A stretch of DNA of 59,365 nucleotides from Anaerolineales bacterium (lineage in GTDB: Bacteria; Chloroflexota; Anaerolineae; Anaerolineales; UBA11579): assembly GCA_016932165.1 (NCBI GenBank), contig JAFGDK010000123.1:1-59365 (forward strand), read 5' to 3'. Position 1 is the first letter of the stretch, and every line of letters starts with the position of its first letter. Below are positions 40,457 through 49,564 of the stretch, piece by piece. A model generated the notes under the pieces. It did no database searches. It was given only the letters and a program-made list of their open reading frames with translations, and was not told where the DNA came from. Position numbers and translations under genes: made by a program.

Positions 40457-43186
40457 ATGCCAGAAAAACTGACTGGAAACCAGATTCGCAAACAATTTAT
40501 TGATTTCTTCGTGGAAAAGAAGGATCATACCTTCGTCCCTTCCTCATCCTTAGTACCGGGGGGAGATGCCACCCTGCTGTTCACCAATTCCGGGATGGTA
40601 CAGTTCAAAGATGTCTTCCTGGGGACCGACAAGCGGGATTACACCCGCGCTGCAAATTCCCAAAAGTGCATGCGCGTGGCCGGCAAACACAATGATCTTG
40701 AAGACGTGGGCATGGATGATACCCACCACACCTTTTTTGAGATGCTGGGCAACTGGTCTTTCGGCGACTATTATAAAAAAGAAGCCATCGAATGGGCCTG
40801 GGAACTGCTTACCGAGGTGTGGGGGCTGCCAAAGGACCGGCTGTATGTGACTGTGTTTAGGGATGAACTGGGCGAAATTCCCACCGACGAGGAAGCCGCG
40901 GAATATTGGAAGCAGCAACCCGGTTTGGACCCTGAGCACATCTTCTTTCATGGGCGCAAAGACAATTTTTGGGAGATGGCCAATACCGGTCCCTGCGGGC
41001 CGAATTCTGAAATTCATTATGACCTCGGTCCAGACCACGGCGAATTGACTTACCTGGAAAACGGAAAACTCGATCTGGATGGGCGGCGCTTTGTAGAGTT
41101 ATGGAACCTGGTCTTCATGCAGTACAACCGCACCGGACCGTCCACCCTGGAGCCTCTTCCGGCCACACATGTTGATACCGGTATGGGATTTGACCGTATC
41201 GTCTCAGTGCTGCAGAAAAAGACCTCCAATTACCGCACCGATCTTTTCTGGCCGGTGATCGAGAAAATCCAGCAGCTGGCTGGGCACACCGATGCGGAGA
41301 GGGAAGAAAACTTCACTGCCTACCGGGTGATTGCCGACCATGGCCGGGCAGCCACCTTCCTGATCGCCGATGGGGTTAATCCGGGCAACATGAACCGCAA
41401 TTACATCACCCGGATGATCATCCGGCGAGCTGCCCGTTTTGGCACCAAGATCGGATTAATTCAGCCATTTTTGGCTGATGTGGCTGAAGTCGTGGTTGAA
41501 AACTACGGAGAAGCCTATCCAGAACTGGGCCAAAACAGGGCGATCATTCTCAACCAGTTGACCCGCGAGGAAGAGCGTTTTCAAAAAACAGTTGAGGGCG
41601 GGGTAGCCCAACTGGAAAACCTGATGGCAGACACAAAAGCTGCGGGGGAGGCTGTTCTGGGCGGCAAGGAAGCATTTGAATTATACGCCACCCATGGTCT
41701 CCCCTTGGAGATCACCCGGGATATTGCCCAGGAGAATGATCTCCGGGTTGACGAGGAGGGGTTCAAAACCGCCATGGAAGATCACCGGATCGCTTCGGGC
41801 AGTGGAAAAGCGATGGGCGCATTGGGTGGCGAGGATGCAGAAGCATTTCAAAATATTTTTCATCACCTTTTAGCGGAGCAAAAGATTGACGCTCATGGGG
41901 TTGGGTATAACCCCTATGAAGCTCTGGAAACAGAAGGCGAGATCCTTTTCCTGCTGAGGGATGGCGATGAAATCGAAACCGCTGAAACCGGGGATGAAGT
42001 CGAGATCATCCTGCCCAAAACAGGCTTCTATGTCGCCGCAGGGGGCCAGGTTACGGATACCGGGACAATTTCTGCAAAAGACGGGGGCTGGGAAGTTGAA
42101 ATTGATGGCACGCGCCGTCCAGCAGCAGGCTTGATAGCACACCACGGAATAGTGGTATTGGGGTCGCCCAAGGTTGGAGACCAAGCAAAAGCAGTGGTGG
42201 ATTTACAGCGGCGGCAGGCTATCATGCGCAATCACACTGCCACCCACCTTCTTCACGCTGAACTGGACCGTGTTCTGGGCAGCCATGCCCGCCAGGCCGG
42301 ATCTCTTGTCGCTCCAGACCGGCTGCGCTTTGATTTTACCCACCCCGAACCAGTCAGCAAGGAAGAATTACTGGAGATTGAAGCCAGGGTCAATCAGCAC
42401 ATCCTGGCAAACTACCCATTAAAGGTTGAACTTAAATCTCTGGACGAAGCCAAATCTGAGGGCGCTCGGGCTCTATTTGGCGAGAAATACGGTGATGTGG
42501 TGCGCACCATCCAGATCGGCGGAGAAACCCCTTTCTCCTACGAATTGTGCGGCGGCACACATGTCAATTCCACCGGCGAGATTGGCACCTTTTTAATCGT
42601 GAGTGAGGGCAGCGTGGCTTCCGGCATCCGCCGCATCGAAGCCGTCACCGGACGTGAAGCCTACAAACGCATCCAGGAGGCACTTGCCGAAACTCAACAA
42701 CTTGCCGATTTGATGAAAACCGCACCATCCCAGATTATGGAAAAAACAACTGCCCTGATTGAACATAACCACCAGCTTCAATCCGAGATCCAAAATCTGC
42801 GGCGGCAAATGGCCCATAGCGCTTTTGAACAGCAAATGGAACATGCCGGTGAGATTAACGGGGTGCGGATACTTGCCAGCACGCTCCCCGGCGCAGACAG
42901 GGACACCCTGCGCCAGATGACCGACCTCTTCCGGCAAAAGCATTCAAGCGGCGTGGCAGTCCTTGGCACAGTGATCGACGGCAAACCGGCTCTGATCGCC
43001 GCGATTACCGATGATCTTGTGAACAAAGGTCTGAAGGCTGGAGACCTGATTAAAGAAGTGGCTGCAATCGTCGGCGGCAGTGGCGGCGGGAGGTCTAATC
43101 TCGCACAGGCAGGCGGCACCGACCCGCACAAGCTGGATGACGCCCTCGCGATTGTCTATGATTGGGTCCGCGCCAAACTGGCATAG
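40457..43186 (+). CDS. alaS: Alanine--tRNA ligase
   Basis: The 909-residue product charges tRNA-Ala. The catalytic core carries KDHTFVPSSSLVPGGDATLLF (motif 1 region), FFEMLGNWSFGDYYKKEAI (motif 2), and HVDTGMGFDRI (motif 3). The editing domain has HTATHLLHAEL with its zinc histidines and ELCGGTHV, which provides the Cys and His. The DHHA1 C-terminal domain ends VGGSGGGRSNLAQAGGTDP. GGAG lies 8 nt upstream of the ATG. It starts a plus-strand cluster with the baseplate-J-like gene, ruvX, mltG and an SbnI-like gene, as often seen in related genomes (from memory, not verified here). Confidence 0.98.
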   Translation: MPEKLTGNQIRKQFIDFFVEKKDHTFVPSSSLVPGGDATLLFTNSGMVQFKDVFLGTDKRDYTRAANSQKCMRVAGKHNDLEDVGMDDTHHTFFEMLGNWSFGDYYKKEAIEWAWELLTEVWGLPKDRLYVTVFRDELGEIPTDEEAAEYWKQQPGLDPEHIFFHGRKDNFWEMANTGPCGPNSEIHYDLGPDHGELTYLENGKLDLDGRRFVELWNLVFMQYNRTGPSTLEPLPATHVDTGMGFDRIVSVLQKKTSNYRTDLFWPVIEKIQQLAGHTDAEREENFTAYRVIADHGRAATFLIADGVNPGNMNRNYITRMIIRRAARFGTKIGLIQPFLADVAEVVVENYGEAYPELGQNRAIILNQLTREEERFQKTVEGGVAQLENLMADTKAAGEAVLGGKEAFELYATHGLPLEITRDIAQENDLRVDEEGFKTAMEDHRIASGSGKAMGALGGEDAEAFQNIFHHLLAEQKIDAHGVGYNPYEALETEGEILFLLRDGDEIETAETGDEVEIILPKTGFYVAAGGQVTDTGTISAKDGGWEVEIDGTRRPAAGLIAHHGIVVLGSPKVGDQAKAVVDLQRRQAIMRNHTATHLLHAELDRVLGSHARQAGSLVAPDRLRFDFTHPEPVSKEELLEIEARVNQHILANYPLKVELKSLDEAKSEGARALFGEKYGDVVRTIQIGGETPFSYELCGGTHVNSTGEIGTFLIVSEGSVASGIRRIEAVTGREAYKRIQEALAETQQLADLMKTAPSQIMEKTTALIEHNHQLQSEIQNLRRQMAHSAFEQQMEHAGEINGVRILASTLPGADRDTLRQMTDLFRQKHSSGVAVLGTVIDGKPALIAAITDDLVNKGLKAGDLIKEVAAIVGGSGGGRSNLAQAGGTDPHKLDDALAIVYDWVRAKLA

Positions 43187-43234
43187 ATCTCGCATCTCGA
43201 TCAGAAGGCAAATTATATTGGGCTTTCTCAGACT

Positions 43235-44746
43235 ATGAAAACACAGGTAATTCACCTGGAATCCTACGACGACCGCCATTCAATCCTCGACCGTTTAAAC
43301 TGGGGTCAGGCTGACCGGATCATTTTGGTCTGGCCGTTACGTGGAACACCGTTGGATCATAAGCTGGATCTGAAACTAATTCATCGGCGCTGCCAGGAAA
43401 GTCGGGTCAGTTTAGCGCTGGTGTGTAAATATGCCCCGGTGGTGGATGAAGCCCACGCCCTGGGGATCCCAGTCTTTCGGTCCCTGCGCCAGGCACACAA
43501 GGTAGCCTGGGAATACTCTCTGGCCCCCTACCTGCCGCCCACCAAACCTGAACGGAAATATAACCGGGCAGAGTTGGCTGAAATGCGCCTCCAGGCCAAC
43601 CCGCCAGACTGGATGACACTGCCTGTCACCCGCAATATTGCTTTCTGGACAGCCATATTCGCCATTTTGGTGATGGCCTTCTTCTTGGTGCCTGGCGCAA
43701 CAATCGAATTTCTGCCAAAATTTAAAACCCAGCAGCTCGATCTTACTTTGAAAGCGAACCCGCAAATTGATAGCTACAATCTATCAGGCACAATTCCTTC
43801 TCGCCGCCTGACAATCAGCGTGGAGGGACGATCAGAAACAACCCCCAGTGGACAGACCAGCATTCCGGATCAGGCGGCAGTCGGTTTGATCATCTTTACC
43901 AATTTGACCGATCAGGAAATATCAATCCCGGCAGGCACTATCATCCGCACCGCAGACCCAAACACTTCTATCCGATTTGCCACATCCACGAACGCGATCA
44001 TTGAAGCCAAGGCCGGTGCAGTCATCCAGGTGCCGGTCGAAGCTGTAAATCCAGGCATAAACAGCAACCTGCCATCTAATTCGTTGGTGATCATTGAAGG
44101 CGATCTTACCCGCAGCCTGACAGCGGTAAATCCAGACCCCACTACCGGAGGAACTGTTCGGATCAGCGCTTCACCCTCGCCGGAAGATTATGCCAGCTTG
44201 AGAGAAGAGCTTCTCATCTCTCTCTGGGATACAGCTCTGGATGAAGCCAGGCAGACGCTGGCAGAAAAGGATGTGATCCTGGACACCTCACCGCGCCAGG
44301 TCGCAATTCTTGAGGAGTCCTTCTCCCCTCCGGAACCTGAACCCAGCAGCAGCCTAACCCTGATCCTCCGGGTGGAGTATGAGCTGCTTTACTTGAGTTG
44401 GGAAGACCTCTCTGCCATGGGGAATGATATTCTGGATGCCACCTTGCCAGATGGATTCCAGGCCCAACCAGACACCCTGCAGATTGAACCATTATCCCCA
44501 CCCATCTTCGTTGATAGCGACCAGGCTGAGTGGGAGATCAGCATCTCGCGGAGGACGTTTGAAAACGGTCAACTGCAGCCCTCCATCAGGCAAATTCTGG
44601 GAAAAAAACCAGATCAGGCAGCCAAATTTTTAGAAAAAGAACTCGACCTTACCACCTTGCCTGAAATTACACTCTTCCCTGAGTGGTGGCCATTAATGCC
44701 CTTGCTTGAAATCCGGATAGAAGCCCTTGACCGGCTTCAGAATTAG
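43235..44746 (+). CDS. Membrane protein with baseplate-J-like extracytoplasmic domain
   Basis: The 503-residue protein has a cytoplasmic N-terminal domain of about 125 residues (LDRLNWGQADRIILVWPLRGTPLDHKLDLKLIHRR), one membrane segment at about 134-153 (IAFWTAIFAILVMAFFLVPG) and a large outer domain. In the latter, ISIPAGTIIRTADPNTSIRFAT, VIQVPVEAVNPGINSNLPSNS is the pattern of the baseplate J/gp47 (PF04865) family, which also occurs outside phage in Chloroflexota and Firmicutes envelope proteins. No phage genes are near. It sits 3 nt upstream of ruvX and is probably an envelope structural component; function unknown. Confidence 0.8.
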   Translation: MKTQVIHLESYDDRHSILDRLNWGQADRIILVWPLRGTPLDHKLDLKLIHRRCQESRVSLALVCKYAPVVDEAHALGIPVFRSLRQAHKVAWEYSLAPYLPPTKPERKYNRAELAEMRLQANPPDWMTLPVTRNIAFWTAIFAILVMAFFLVPGATIEFLPKFKTQQLDLTLKANPQIDSYNLSGTIPSRRLTISVEGRSETTPSGQTSIPDQAAVGLIIFTNLTDQEISIPAGTIIRTADPNTSIRFATSTNAIIEAKAGAVIQVPVEAVNPGINSNLPSNSLVIIEGDLTRSLTAVNPDPTTGGTVRISASPSPEDYASLREELLISLWDTALDEARQTLAEKDVILDTSPRQVAILEESFSPPEPEPSSSLTLILRVEYELLYLSWEDLSAMGNDILDATLPDGFQAQPDTLQIEPLSPPIFVDSDQAEWEISISRRTFENGQLQPSIRQILGKKPDQAAKFLEKELDLTTLPEITLFPEWWPLMPLLEIRIEALDRLQN

Positions 44747-44749
44747 ACC

Positions 44750-45187
44750 ATGCGAATTCTATGTGTTGACCCTGGCGAAAAACGCATCGGTCTGGCGATC
44801 AGCGACCCAACCGGCACGCTGGCGCGCCCCCTGAAGGTCATCAAACACCAGCAGCGGCAGGCAGATGCGGATACGATTGCCCAACTGGCTGTGGAGCACC
44901 AGGTGGTAAAAATCCTGGTAGGCATGGCAACAGGAGAAGACGGCAAGCCCAATTTCTCTGGACGCAAAGCACTGCGGCTTGCCGCGGCAATCCGTTCCAG
45001 GTGTGAGATCGAGGTTGAAATGGTGGATGAGACCGATAGCACCAAACAGGCGGTAATCAGCCGCAAACACCGGGGGTTGAGCCTTCCTGCCAGCCACGGC
45101 CACCACGATGACGAAGCTGCCGCAGTGACTTTGCAATATTACCTGGACACACTGCCTCCCAACCATCCAGGCCCCGAAGATGAATAG
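44750..45187 (+). CDS. ruvX: Putative pre-16S rRNA nuclease / Holliday junction resolvase YqgF
   Basis: The 145-residue protein is of standard length. It has the RNase H-like fold with RILCVDPGEKRIGLAISD (first acidic residue D7), VVKILVGMATGEDGKPN, VEMVDETDSTKQA and LPASHGHHDDEAAAVTLQYYL, where the last aspartates complete the metal site. YqgF/RuvX processes the 5' end of 16S rRNA in E. coli and resolves junctions in some species. The gene follows the baseplate-J-like gene after 3 nt and overlaps mltG by 8 nt, so it is part of an operon. Confidence 0.93.
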   Translation: MRILCVDPGEKRIGLAISDPTGTLARPLKVIKHQQRQADADTIAQLAVEHQVVKILVGMATGEDGKPNFSGRKALRLAAAIRSRCEIEVEMVDETDSTKQAVISRKHRGLSLPASHGHHDDEAAAVTLQYYLDTLPPNHPGPEDE

Positions 45188-46322
45188 CTCCAGATCACGG
45201 CTGCTGGCTTTTTTTCTGATCCTGCTGGTTGGGGGAATCCTGCTGGCTGCCTTGTTCAGCCTGGATTTCATCGAACAAATTCCCAGCCGGGCAGAGGTGG
45301 TCTATGGACCTCCCACAGCCTCCTTATCAGACCGCCAGCGTTTAATCCTCTCCTGGCGGCTGCTCAACAATCAGGAAAGAATGCTCAACCCTGCCAACCC
45401 GTCCCTCGGTGAGATTTCCTTTGTGATCGAAATTGGCGAATCTACAGACTCAATAATCAATCATCTCGTCCTGAATAAGCTGATCTCTTCCGCCGATCTC
45501 TTCCGGGACTATCTGGTCTACTCCGGGCTGGATACTCGCTTGCAGGCAGGAGAATTTCTGCTCAATGGGCAGATGACGATGGTCGAAATTGCTGCGGCCT
45601 TGCAAGACTCAACACCACGCACCGTTGATTTCACGGTACTGGCGGGATGGCGGATGGAAGAAATCGCAGAAAGCCTGCCCACATCAGGACTAGCAGTCAC
45701 TCCAGCGGAATTCCTTGCTGCGGCGAACCAGCGCTATTCTTCTCCTAAATTCCTCAGCCGGGTACCCGAAGGTTATGGACTCGAAGGCATGTTCGCACCT
45801 GGCACATGGGAACTGAACCGGGATATTTCCGCCACAGACCTGGTGCTCTTTCTCACCACCCAGACCGAAAATGCAATCACGCAAGAAATTTTAAACGGCC
45901 TGGAACAGCAAGGTCTGAACCTTTACCAGGGTCTGATCCTCGCCTCGATCATCGAACGCGAAGCCGTGGTGGTGGATGAAATGCCGGTGATCGCCTCTGT
46001 GTTCATCAACAGGTTAGAAATTTCAATGAAACTTGAAACCGACCCCACCGTTCAGTATGCCTTGGGGTATAATCCTGTCCAACAAACCTGGTGGACCAAC
46101 CCGCTTAGCTATTCTGACCTGGAAGTGGATTCTCCTTTTAACACCTATCTGTATCCAGGTTTACCGCCCACCCCGATTGCCAGCCCAAGCCTGGCCGCGC
46201 TTCAGGCAGCAGCTTTCCCGGCAAAAACGCCATATTACTACTTTCGGGCTGCTTGCGATGGATCGGGGCTGCACAACTTTTCAGAAACCTATCAGCAGCA
46301 TCTGGAATATGCCTGTCCCTGA
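45180..46322 (+). CDS. mltG: Endolytic murein transglycosylase MltG
   Basis: The 380-residue protein has an N-terminal signal anchor (LLAFFLILLVGGILLAALF) and the YceG domain. The LysM-like subdomain is near 80-135 (VIEIGESTDSIINHLVLNKLI, LQAGEFLLNG); the catalytic Glu259 is in LASIIEREAVVVDEMPVIASVFINRL, and TDPTVQYALG and NTYLYPGLPPTPIASPSL complete the active cleft. MltG cuts nascent glycan strands and sets their length. It overlaps ruvX by 8 nt, and its stop shares a base with the start of the SbnI-like gene (TGATG). Confidence 0.95.
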   Translation: MNSSRSRLLAFFLILLVGGILLAALFSLDFIEQIPSRAEVVYGPPTASLSDRQRLILSWRLLNNQERMLNPANPSLGEISFVIEIGESTDSIINHLVLNKLISSADLFRDYLVYSGLDTRLQAGEFLLNGQMTMVEIAAALQDSTPRTVDFTVLAGWRMEEIAESLPTSGLAVTPAEFLAAANQRYSSPKFLSRVPEGYGLEGMFAPGTWELNRDISATDLVLFLTTQTENAITQEILNGLEQQGLNLYQGLILASIIEREAVVVDEMPVIASVFINRLEISMKLETDPTVQYALGYNPVQQTWWTNPLSYSDLEVDSPFNTYLYPGLPPTPIASPSLAALQAAAFPAKTPYYYFRAACDGSGLHNFSETYQQHLEYACP

Positions 46323-47179
46323 TGGTCCTCCGCCAAAAATCCGGCAAAACTACTATGATGACAAAAATCCAACGTTACCCCACACTTGATATTCTCCCCG
46401 CTGAAAATATCCGGTTGCACGAACACCACGATCCACAGCGAACCTCACCGCTGAAAAGCCGGATTGATGACTCTGGCGTACTGTACAACCCGCCGATTGT
46501 GATCCCGTTTTCAAATGGAGATACTGAATTTATGGTGCTGGACGGCGCCAACCGGGTAACCTCATTGAAAGAACTCGGTGTCCCCCATCTTCTTGTTCAG
46601 ATTGTTGACCCCGATTCTCCCGGGTTAAGTCTGCAAACCTGGAACCATGTCATCTGGGGGATTGACCCGCAGCAGCTAATTAAAAATTTTCAGCAGATCC
46701 AAGAATTCTCCATTCAGAAGTGTGCTGAAATCGACTTTACGCCCCACGATCTGGCCTGTATCCAACTAGCGGATGGCTCCAATCTGCGTTTGTCAACTTC
46801 CTCTCCGGAGATGCGGAGTGACAAGATCACCGAAATGGTCAATCTATACGGCACCCAGGCTCGTTTTGACCGCACCATGATCGAGGATATTCGCAACCTG
46901 GATGGTCTTTACGACCAATTAGCTGGGTTGGTGATCTATCCGCAGTTCTCAATTGAGGAAGTGGTACAGTTTTGCCGGAATGGCCGCTTATTGCCTGCAG
47001 GGGTCACCCGATTCATCGTCTCGCCGCGTGCTTTGCGAGTGAATTATCCTCTTGGAAACCTGTGCGGTGACCGCACCATCGAAGAAAAACGTGAAATTCT
47101 GCGAACCTTTATTCAAGACAGGCTGGATAAGAAAGGCGTTCGCATCTACACCGAAACCACAGTCTTGTATGATGAATAG
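46322..47179 (+). CDS. SbnI-like ParB/Srx-fold protein (free L-serine kinase family)
   Basis: The 285-residue product resembles staphylococcal SbnI across its length. The ParB/Srx core has NIRLHEHHDPQR with Glu34 (aligning, by memory of SbnI, with its catalytic Glu), MVLDGANRVTSLKELG (D74), and the C-terminal part LLPAGVTRFIVSPRALRVNYPL (PAGVTRF at 225-231) matches SbnI's PAGVTRF segment. SbnI and archaeal SerK phosphorylate free L-serine to O-phosphoserine using ADP or ATP. The ATG at 46322 shares a base with the mltG stop; an ATG at 46355 is the alternative. No siderophore genes are near, so its role here may be cysteine or phosphoserine metabolism. Confidence 0.8.
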   Translation: MVLRQKSGKTTMMTKIQRYPTLDILPAENIRLHEHHDPQRTSPLKSRIDDSGVLYNPPIVIPFSNGDTEFMVLDGANRVTSLKELGVPHLLVQIVDPDSPGLSLQTWNHVIWGIDPQQLIKNFQQIQEFSIQKCAEIDFTPHDLACIQLADGSNLRLSTSSPEMRSDKITEMVNLYGTQARFDRTMIEDIRNLDGLYDQLAGLVIYPQFSIEEVVQFCRNGRLLPAGVTRFIVSPRALRVNYPLGNLCGDRTIEEKREILRTFIQDRLDKKGVRIYTETTVLYDE

Positions 47180-47277
47180 TCGGCCGAAGGTGGTACCAGC
47201 ATAAATTGATGTGCTGATTCCCTTACCTGAAATTTCCCCTGACCTGGTTATGGTCCTTTTTATCCAGATAGGCGGGT

Positions 47278-47334
47278 TTGTACTCTCTCCCCCCACTTAC
47301 GGTATAATTGCTCCCTGGTTAGACAATGGTCTAA
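47278..47334 (+). promoter_or_regulatory. Promoter with palindromic operator upstream of ABC-exporter operon
   Basis: TATAAT at 47303-47308 is a perfect -10, with a suboptimal -35 (TTGTAC, 47278-47283, 19-nt spacer). Ten nt after the -10 lies TTAGACAATGGTCTAA (47319-47334), an inverted repeat with 6-bp arms TTAGAC/GTCTAA. It would cover the transcription start, the usual place for a TetR-type repressor. No such regulator is in the window. Confidence 0.65.
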
Positions 47335-47363
47335 TTTAATCATACATCTCATACCTGGAAGGC

Positions 47364-47759
47364 ATGATGGATATTTTCTTTGACAACCCCAATGATCCCC
47401 CCGTACCACCGGAAGAAGTAAAGATCAGAAGGCTGACCACAAAACCCTACGAAGATGGCCGCCGCGTCTCAGTTGAATTTGAGGTCACGCCTTTCTCTGA
47501 AAAGCCAAATATCGAAATGGCCGTGTTTAATCCGGAGAACAAAATTGTGGCGGCTTTCAGCGTTTTGGAGGCAATCGAGAACAAAATGACCTTCACGCTC
47601 CACCTGCGCGAGGAAAAACCCCAGGGAAACTACATCCTGAAAATGAAGATCTACTACACCGACCTCTCTGCGCTCGAGGATGAACTGACTGCGATCAAAG
47701 ATATCCTGCTGGACAATAAAAAGGTAGTTGCCACAGCAGAATCTAACTTCAGGTTATAG
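47364..47759 (+). CDS. Conserved hypothetical protein of the exporter operon
   Basis: The 131-residue product is soluble and acidic, with no signal or membrane segment. It begins MMDIFFDNPNDPPVPPEEV and then looks like an all-beta domain: VKIRRLTTKPYEDGRRVSVEFEVTPF, NIEMAVFNPENKIVAAFSVL, KMTFTLHLREEKPQGNYILKMKIYY. It resembles an immunoglobulin-like sandwich in rhythm. I do not recognise the family. It is 14 nt before the ABC-exporter genes under the same promoter, so it may be an accessory or a sensor for them. Confidence 0.7.
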   Translation: MMDIFFDNPNDPPVPPEEVKIRRLTTKPYEDGRRVSVEFEVTPFSEKPNIEMAVFNPENKIVAAFSVLEAIENKMTFTLHLREEKPQGNYILKMKIYYTDLSALEDELTAIKDILLDNKKVVATAESNFRL

Positions 47760-47773
47760 GCCAGAGCACCTGC

Positions 47774-49564
47774 ATGAAATCGATCCTTAAACTGATCAAG
47801 TACGTACGACCATACTGGCTGCATTTGGCAGGGGCAGGGATAGCGCTGCTCATAATCCTGGGGGCCCAGCTTGCGTTTCCCACCATCATCCGGGAAGTGG
47901 TTGATACCGGCCTGATCAAAGGCGAGGTTAAATTCATGTTGCAGGCCGGTCTGATCATCCTGGGGTTAGGTGTTATCCAGGCAGGTTTTGCTGCCTTGGG
48001 GCGCTATCTCAGTGAAACAGTCTCGATGCGATTTGCCTACGACCTGCGAAATACACTATTCAACCAGATCCAGCACCAATCTTTCAGCTACCATGACCAC
48101 GCCCAGACCGGGCAGTTGATGAGCCGCTGTACCGAAGACCTGCGATCCTTGCAGGCTTTTTTTGGGCGGGGGTTAATCGAACTTCTCCAGGTAATCCTGC
48201 TGATCATCGGCTCGGTGATTTTAATGGTCCGTGAAAACCCGCCGCTCACCCTGATCACCATGCTGCCGATGATCCCATTACTGATCCTGACGACTGACTT
48301 CGGCGGACGGGTCACTCAACTGTTTTACGCCATAGACCGGGCGCTGGGTGATCTTTCATCACGGCTGCAAGAGAATGTGATCGGCGTTCAGGTGGTGCGT
48401 GCTTTTACCCGTGAGGGATACGAGATCAACCGCTTTGAGACTTCTAACCGGGCCTTGTATGATGCCCGCGTCCATGTAATCACCGAATGGTCCAAGATCA
48501 TGCCCACCACGATGATGTTGGTCTCGTTGAGCACCATCCTGCTGCTCTGGTTTGGCGGAAACATGGTGCTGGATGGAAAACTCACAGTCGGGCAGGTCGT
48601 CGAGTTCAACAGTTATATGCTCCTGATTGCCATGCCGGCCCGCCAACTCACCTGGTTTATTAATATGGCTGGTGAAGCAGAAGCAGGGGCGAGACGCATC
48701 TCCGAGGTACTGGATCACAACCCGGAAATAGCATCGGCAGCCAATGCCATTTCAGCCGAGGGAATTAAGGGAGAGGTTGAATTCAAAGAGGTCAGCTTTA
48801 CCTATCTCGGAGAAACTGAACCTGCCCTGGAAAATATCAACTTCACCGCCTCCCCAAATCAGACCATCGGGCTGATCGGACATACCGGTGCAGGCAAGAC
48901 CACTTTGGTCAACCTGATCGGGCGGTTTTATGAAGCCCAACAAGGTCAGGTGCTGGTGGACGGGATTGAAGTGCAGCAGTATGAGTTGCAGTCACTGCGA
49001 AGGAAGATCGGCTATGTGCTCCAATCGACTTTACTATTCACCTCCAGTATTGCTGAAAACATCTCCTTTGGACGTCCGGATGCCTCGATGGAAGAAATTG
49101 TTGCGGCTGCCAAAGCTGCCCAGGCAGATGATTTTATCAACAGCTTTCCAAGAGGATATGACACCATCGTGGGTGAGCGCGGTATCACCCTGTCTGGCGG
49201 CCAGCGCCAGAGGGTGGCAATTGCCAGAGCGTTATTGATCGATCCCCGCATCCTGGTTCTGGATGACTCGACCTCCAGTGTCGATACCGAGACCGAACAT
49301 CTCATCCAGCAAGCCCTGGCCCGATTAATGGTGGACCGGACAACCTTTATTATTGCCCAGCGGATTTCCTCAATCCGCAATGCCGACCAAATCCTGGTCT
49401 TCGACCAGGGCCGGATTGTGGAACAGGGCAGACACGATGAATTGATCAAACAGAACAGCTTCTATGCTGAGATATTTACACTTCAGCACGACCAGCAAAC
49501 CCAGGCTCACCTAGAAATGAAAAGAATTATCTCTGATAATGCAGGGGGGCCGGAAAATGAGTGA
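47774..49564 (+). CDS. Heterodimeric ABC exporter, subunit with degenerate ATPase site
   Basis: The 596-residue half-transporter has six N-terminal membrane segments (type IV exporter fold) and an ATPase domain from about 335. Walker A is GHTGAGKTT and the signature is canonical (LSGGQRQ), but Walker B is followed by Asp (LVLDDSTSSVD) instead of Glu, and the switch reads IIAQRISS with Gln in place of His. These are the features of the non-hydrolysing site in heterodimeric exporters such as TM287/288 or BmrCD. It pairs with the next gene, which overlaps by 8 nt. Likely a drug or lipid exporter. Confidence 0.93.
   Translation: MKSILKLIKYVRPYWLHLAGAGIALLIILGAQLAFPTIIREVVDTGLIKGEVKFMLQAGLIILGLGVIQAGFAALGRYLSETVSMRFAYDLRNTLFNQIQHQSFSYHDHAQTGQLMSRCTEDLRSLQAFFGRGLIELLQVILLIIGSVILMVRENPPLTLITMLPMIPLLILTTDFGGRVTQLFYAIDRALGDLSSRLQENVIGVQVVRAFTREGYEINRFETSNRALYDARVHVITEWSKIMPTTMMLVSLSTILLLWFGGNMVLDGKLTVGQVVEFNSYMLLIAMPARQLTWFINMAGEAEAGARRISEVLDHNPEIASAANAISAEGIKGEVEFKEVSFTYLGETEPALENINFTASPNQTIGLIGHTGAGKTTLVNLIGRFYEAQQGQVLVDGIEVQQYELQSLRRKIGYVLQSTLLFTSSIAENISFGRPDASMEEIVAAAKAAQADDFINSFPRGYDTIVGERGITLSGGQRQRVAIARALLIDPRILVLDDSTSSVDTETEHLIQQALARLMVDRTTFIIAQRISSIRNADQILVFDQGRIVEQGRHDELIKQNSFYAEIFTLQHDQQTQAHLEMKRIISDNAGGPENE

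Noticed and set aside
43235-44746. Prophage remnant
   Set aside because: Only the baseplate-J-like domain is phage-like; there is no integrase, capsid, terminase or att repeat, and the gene sits in a housekeeping operon.
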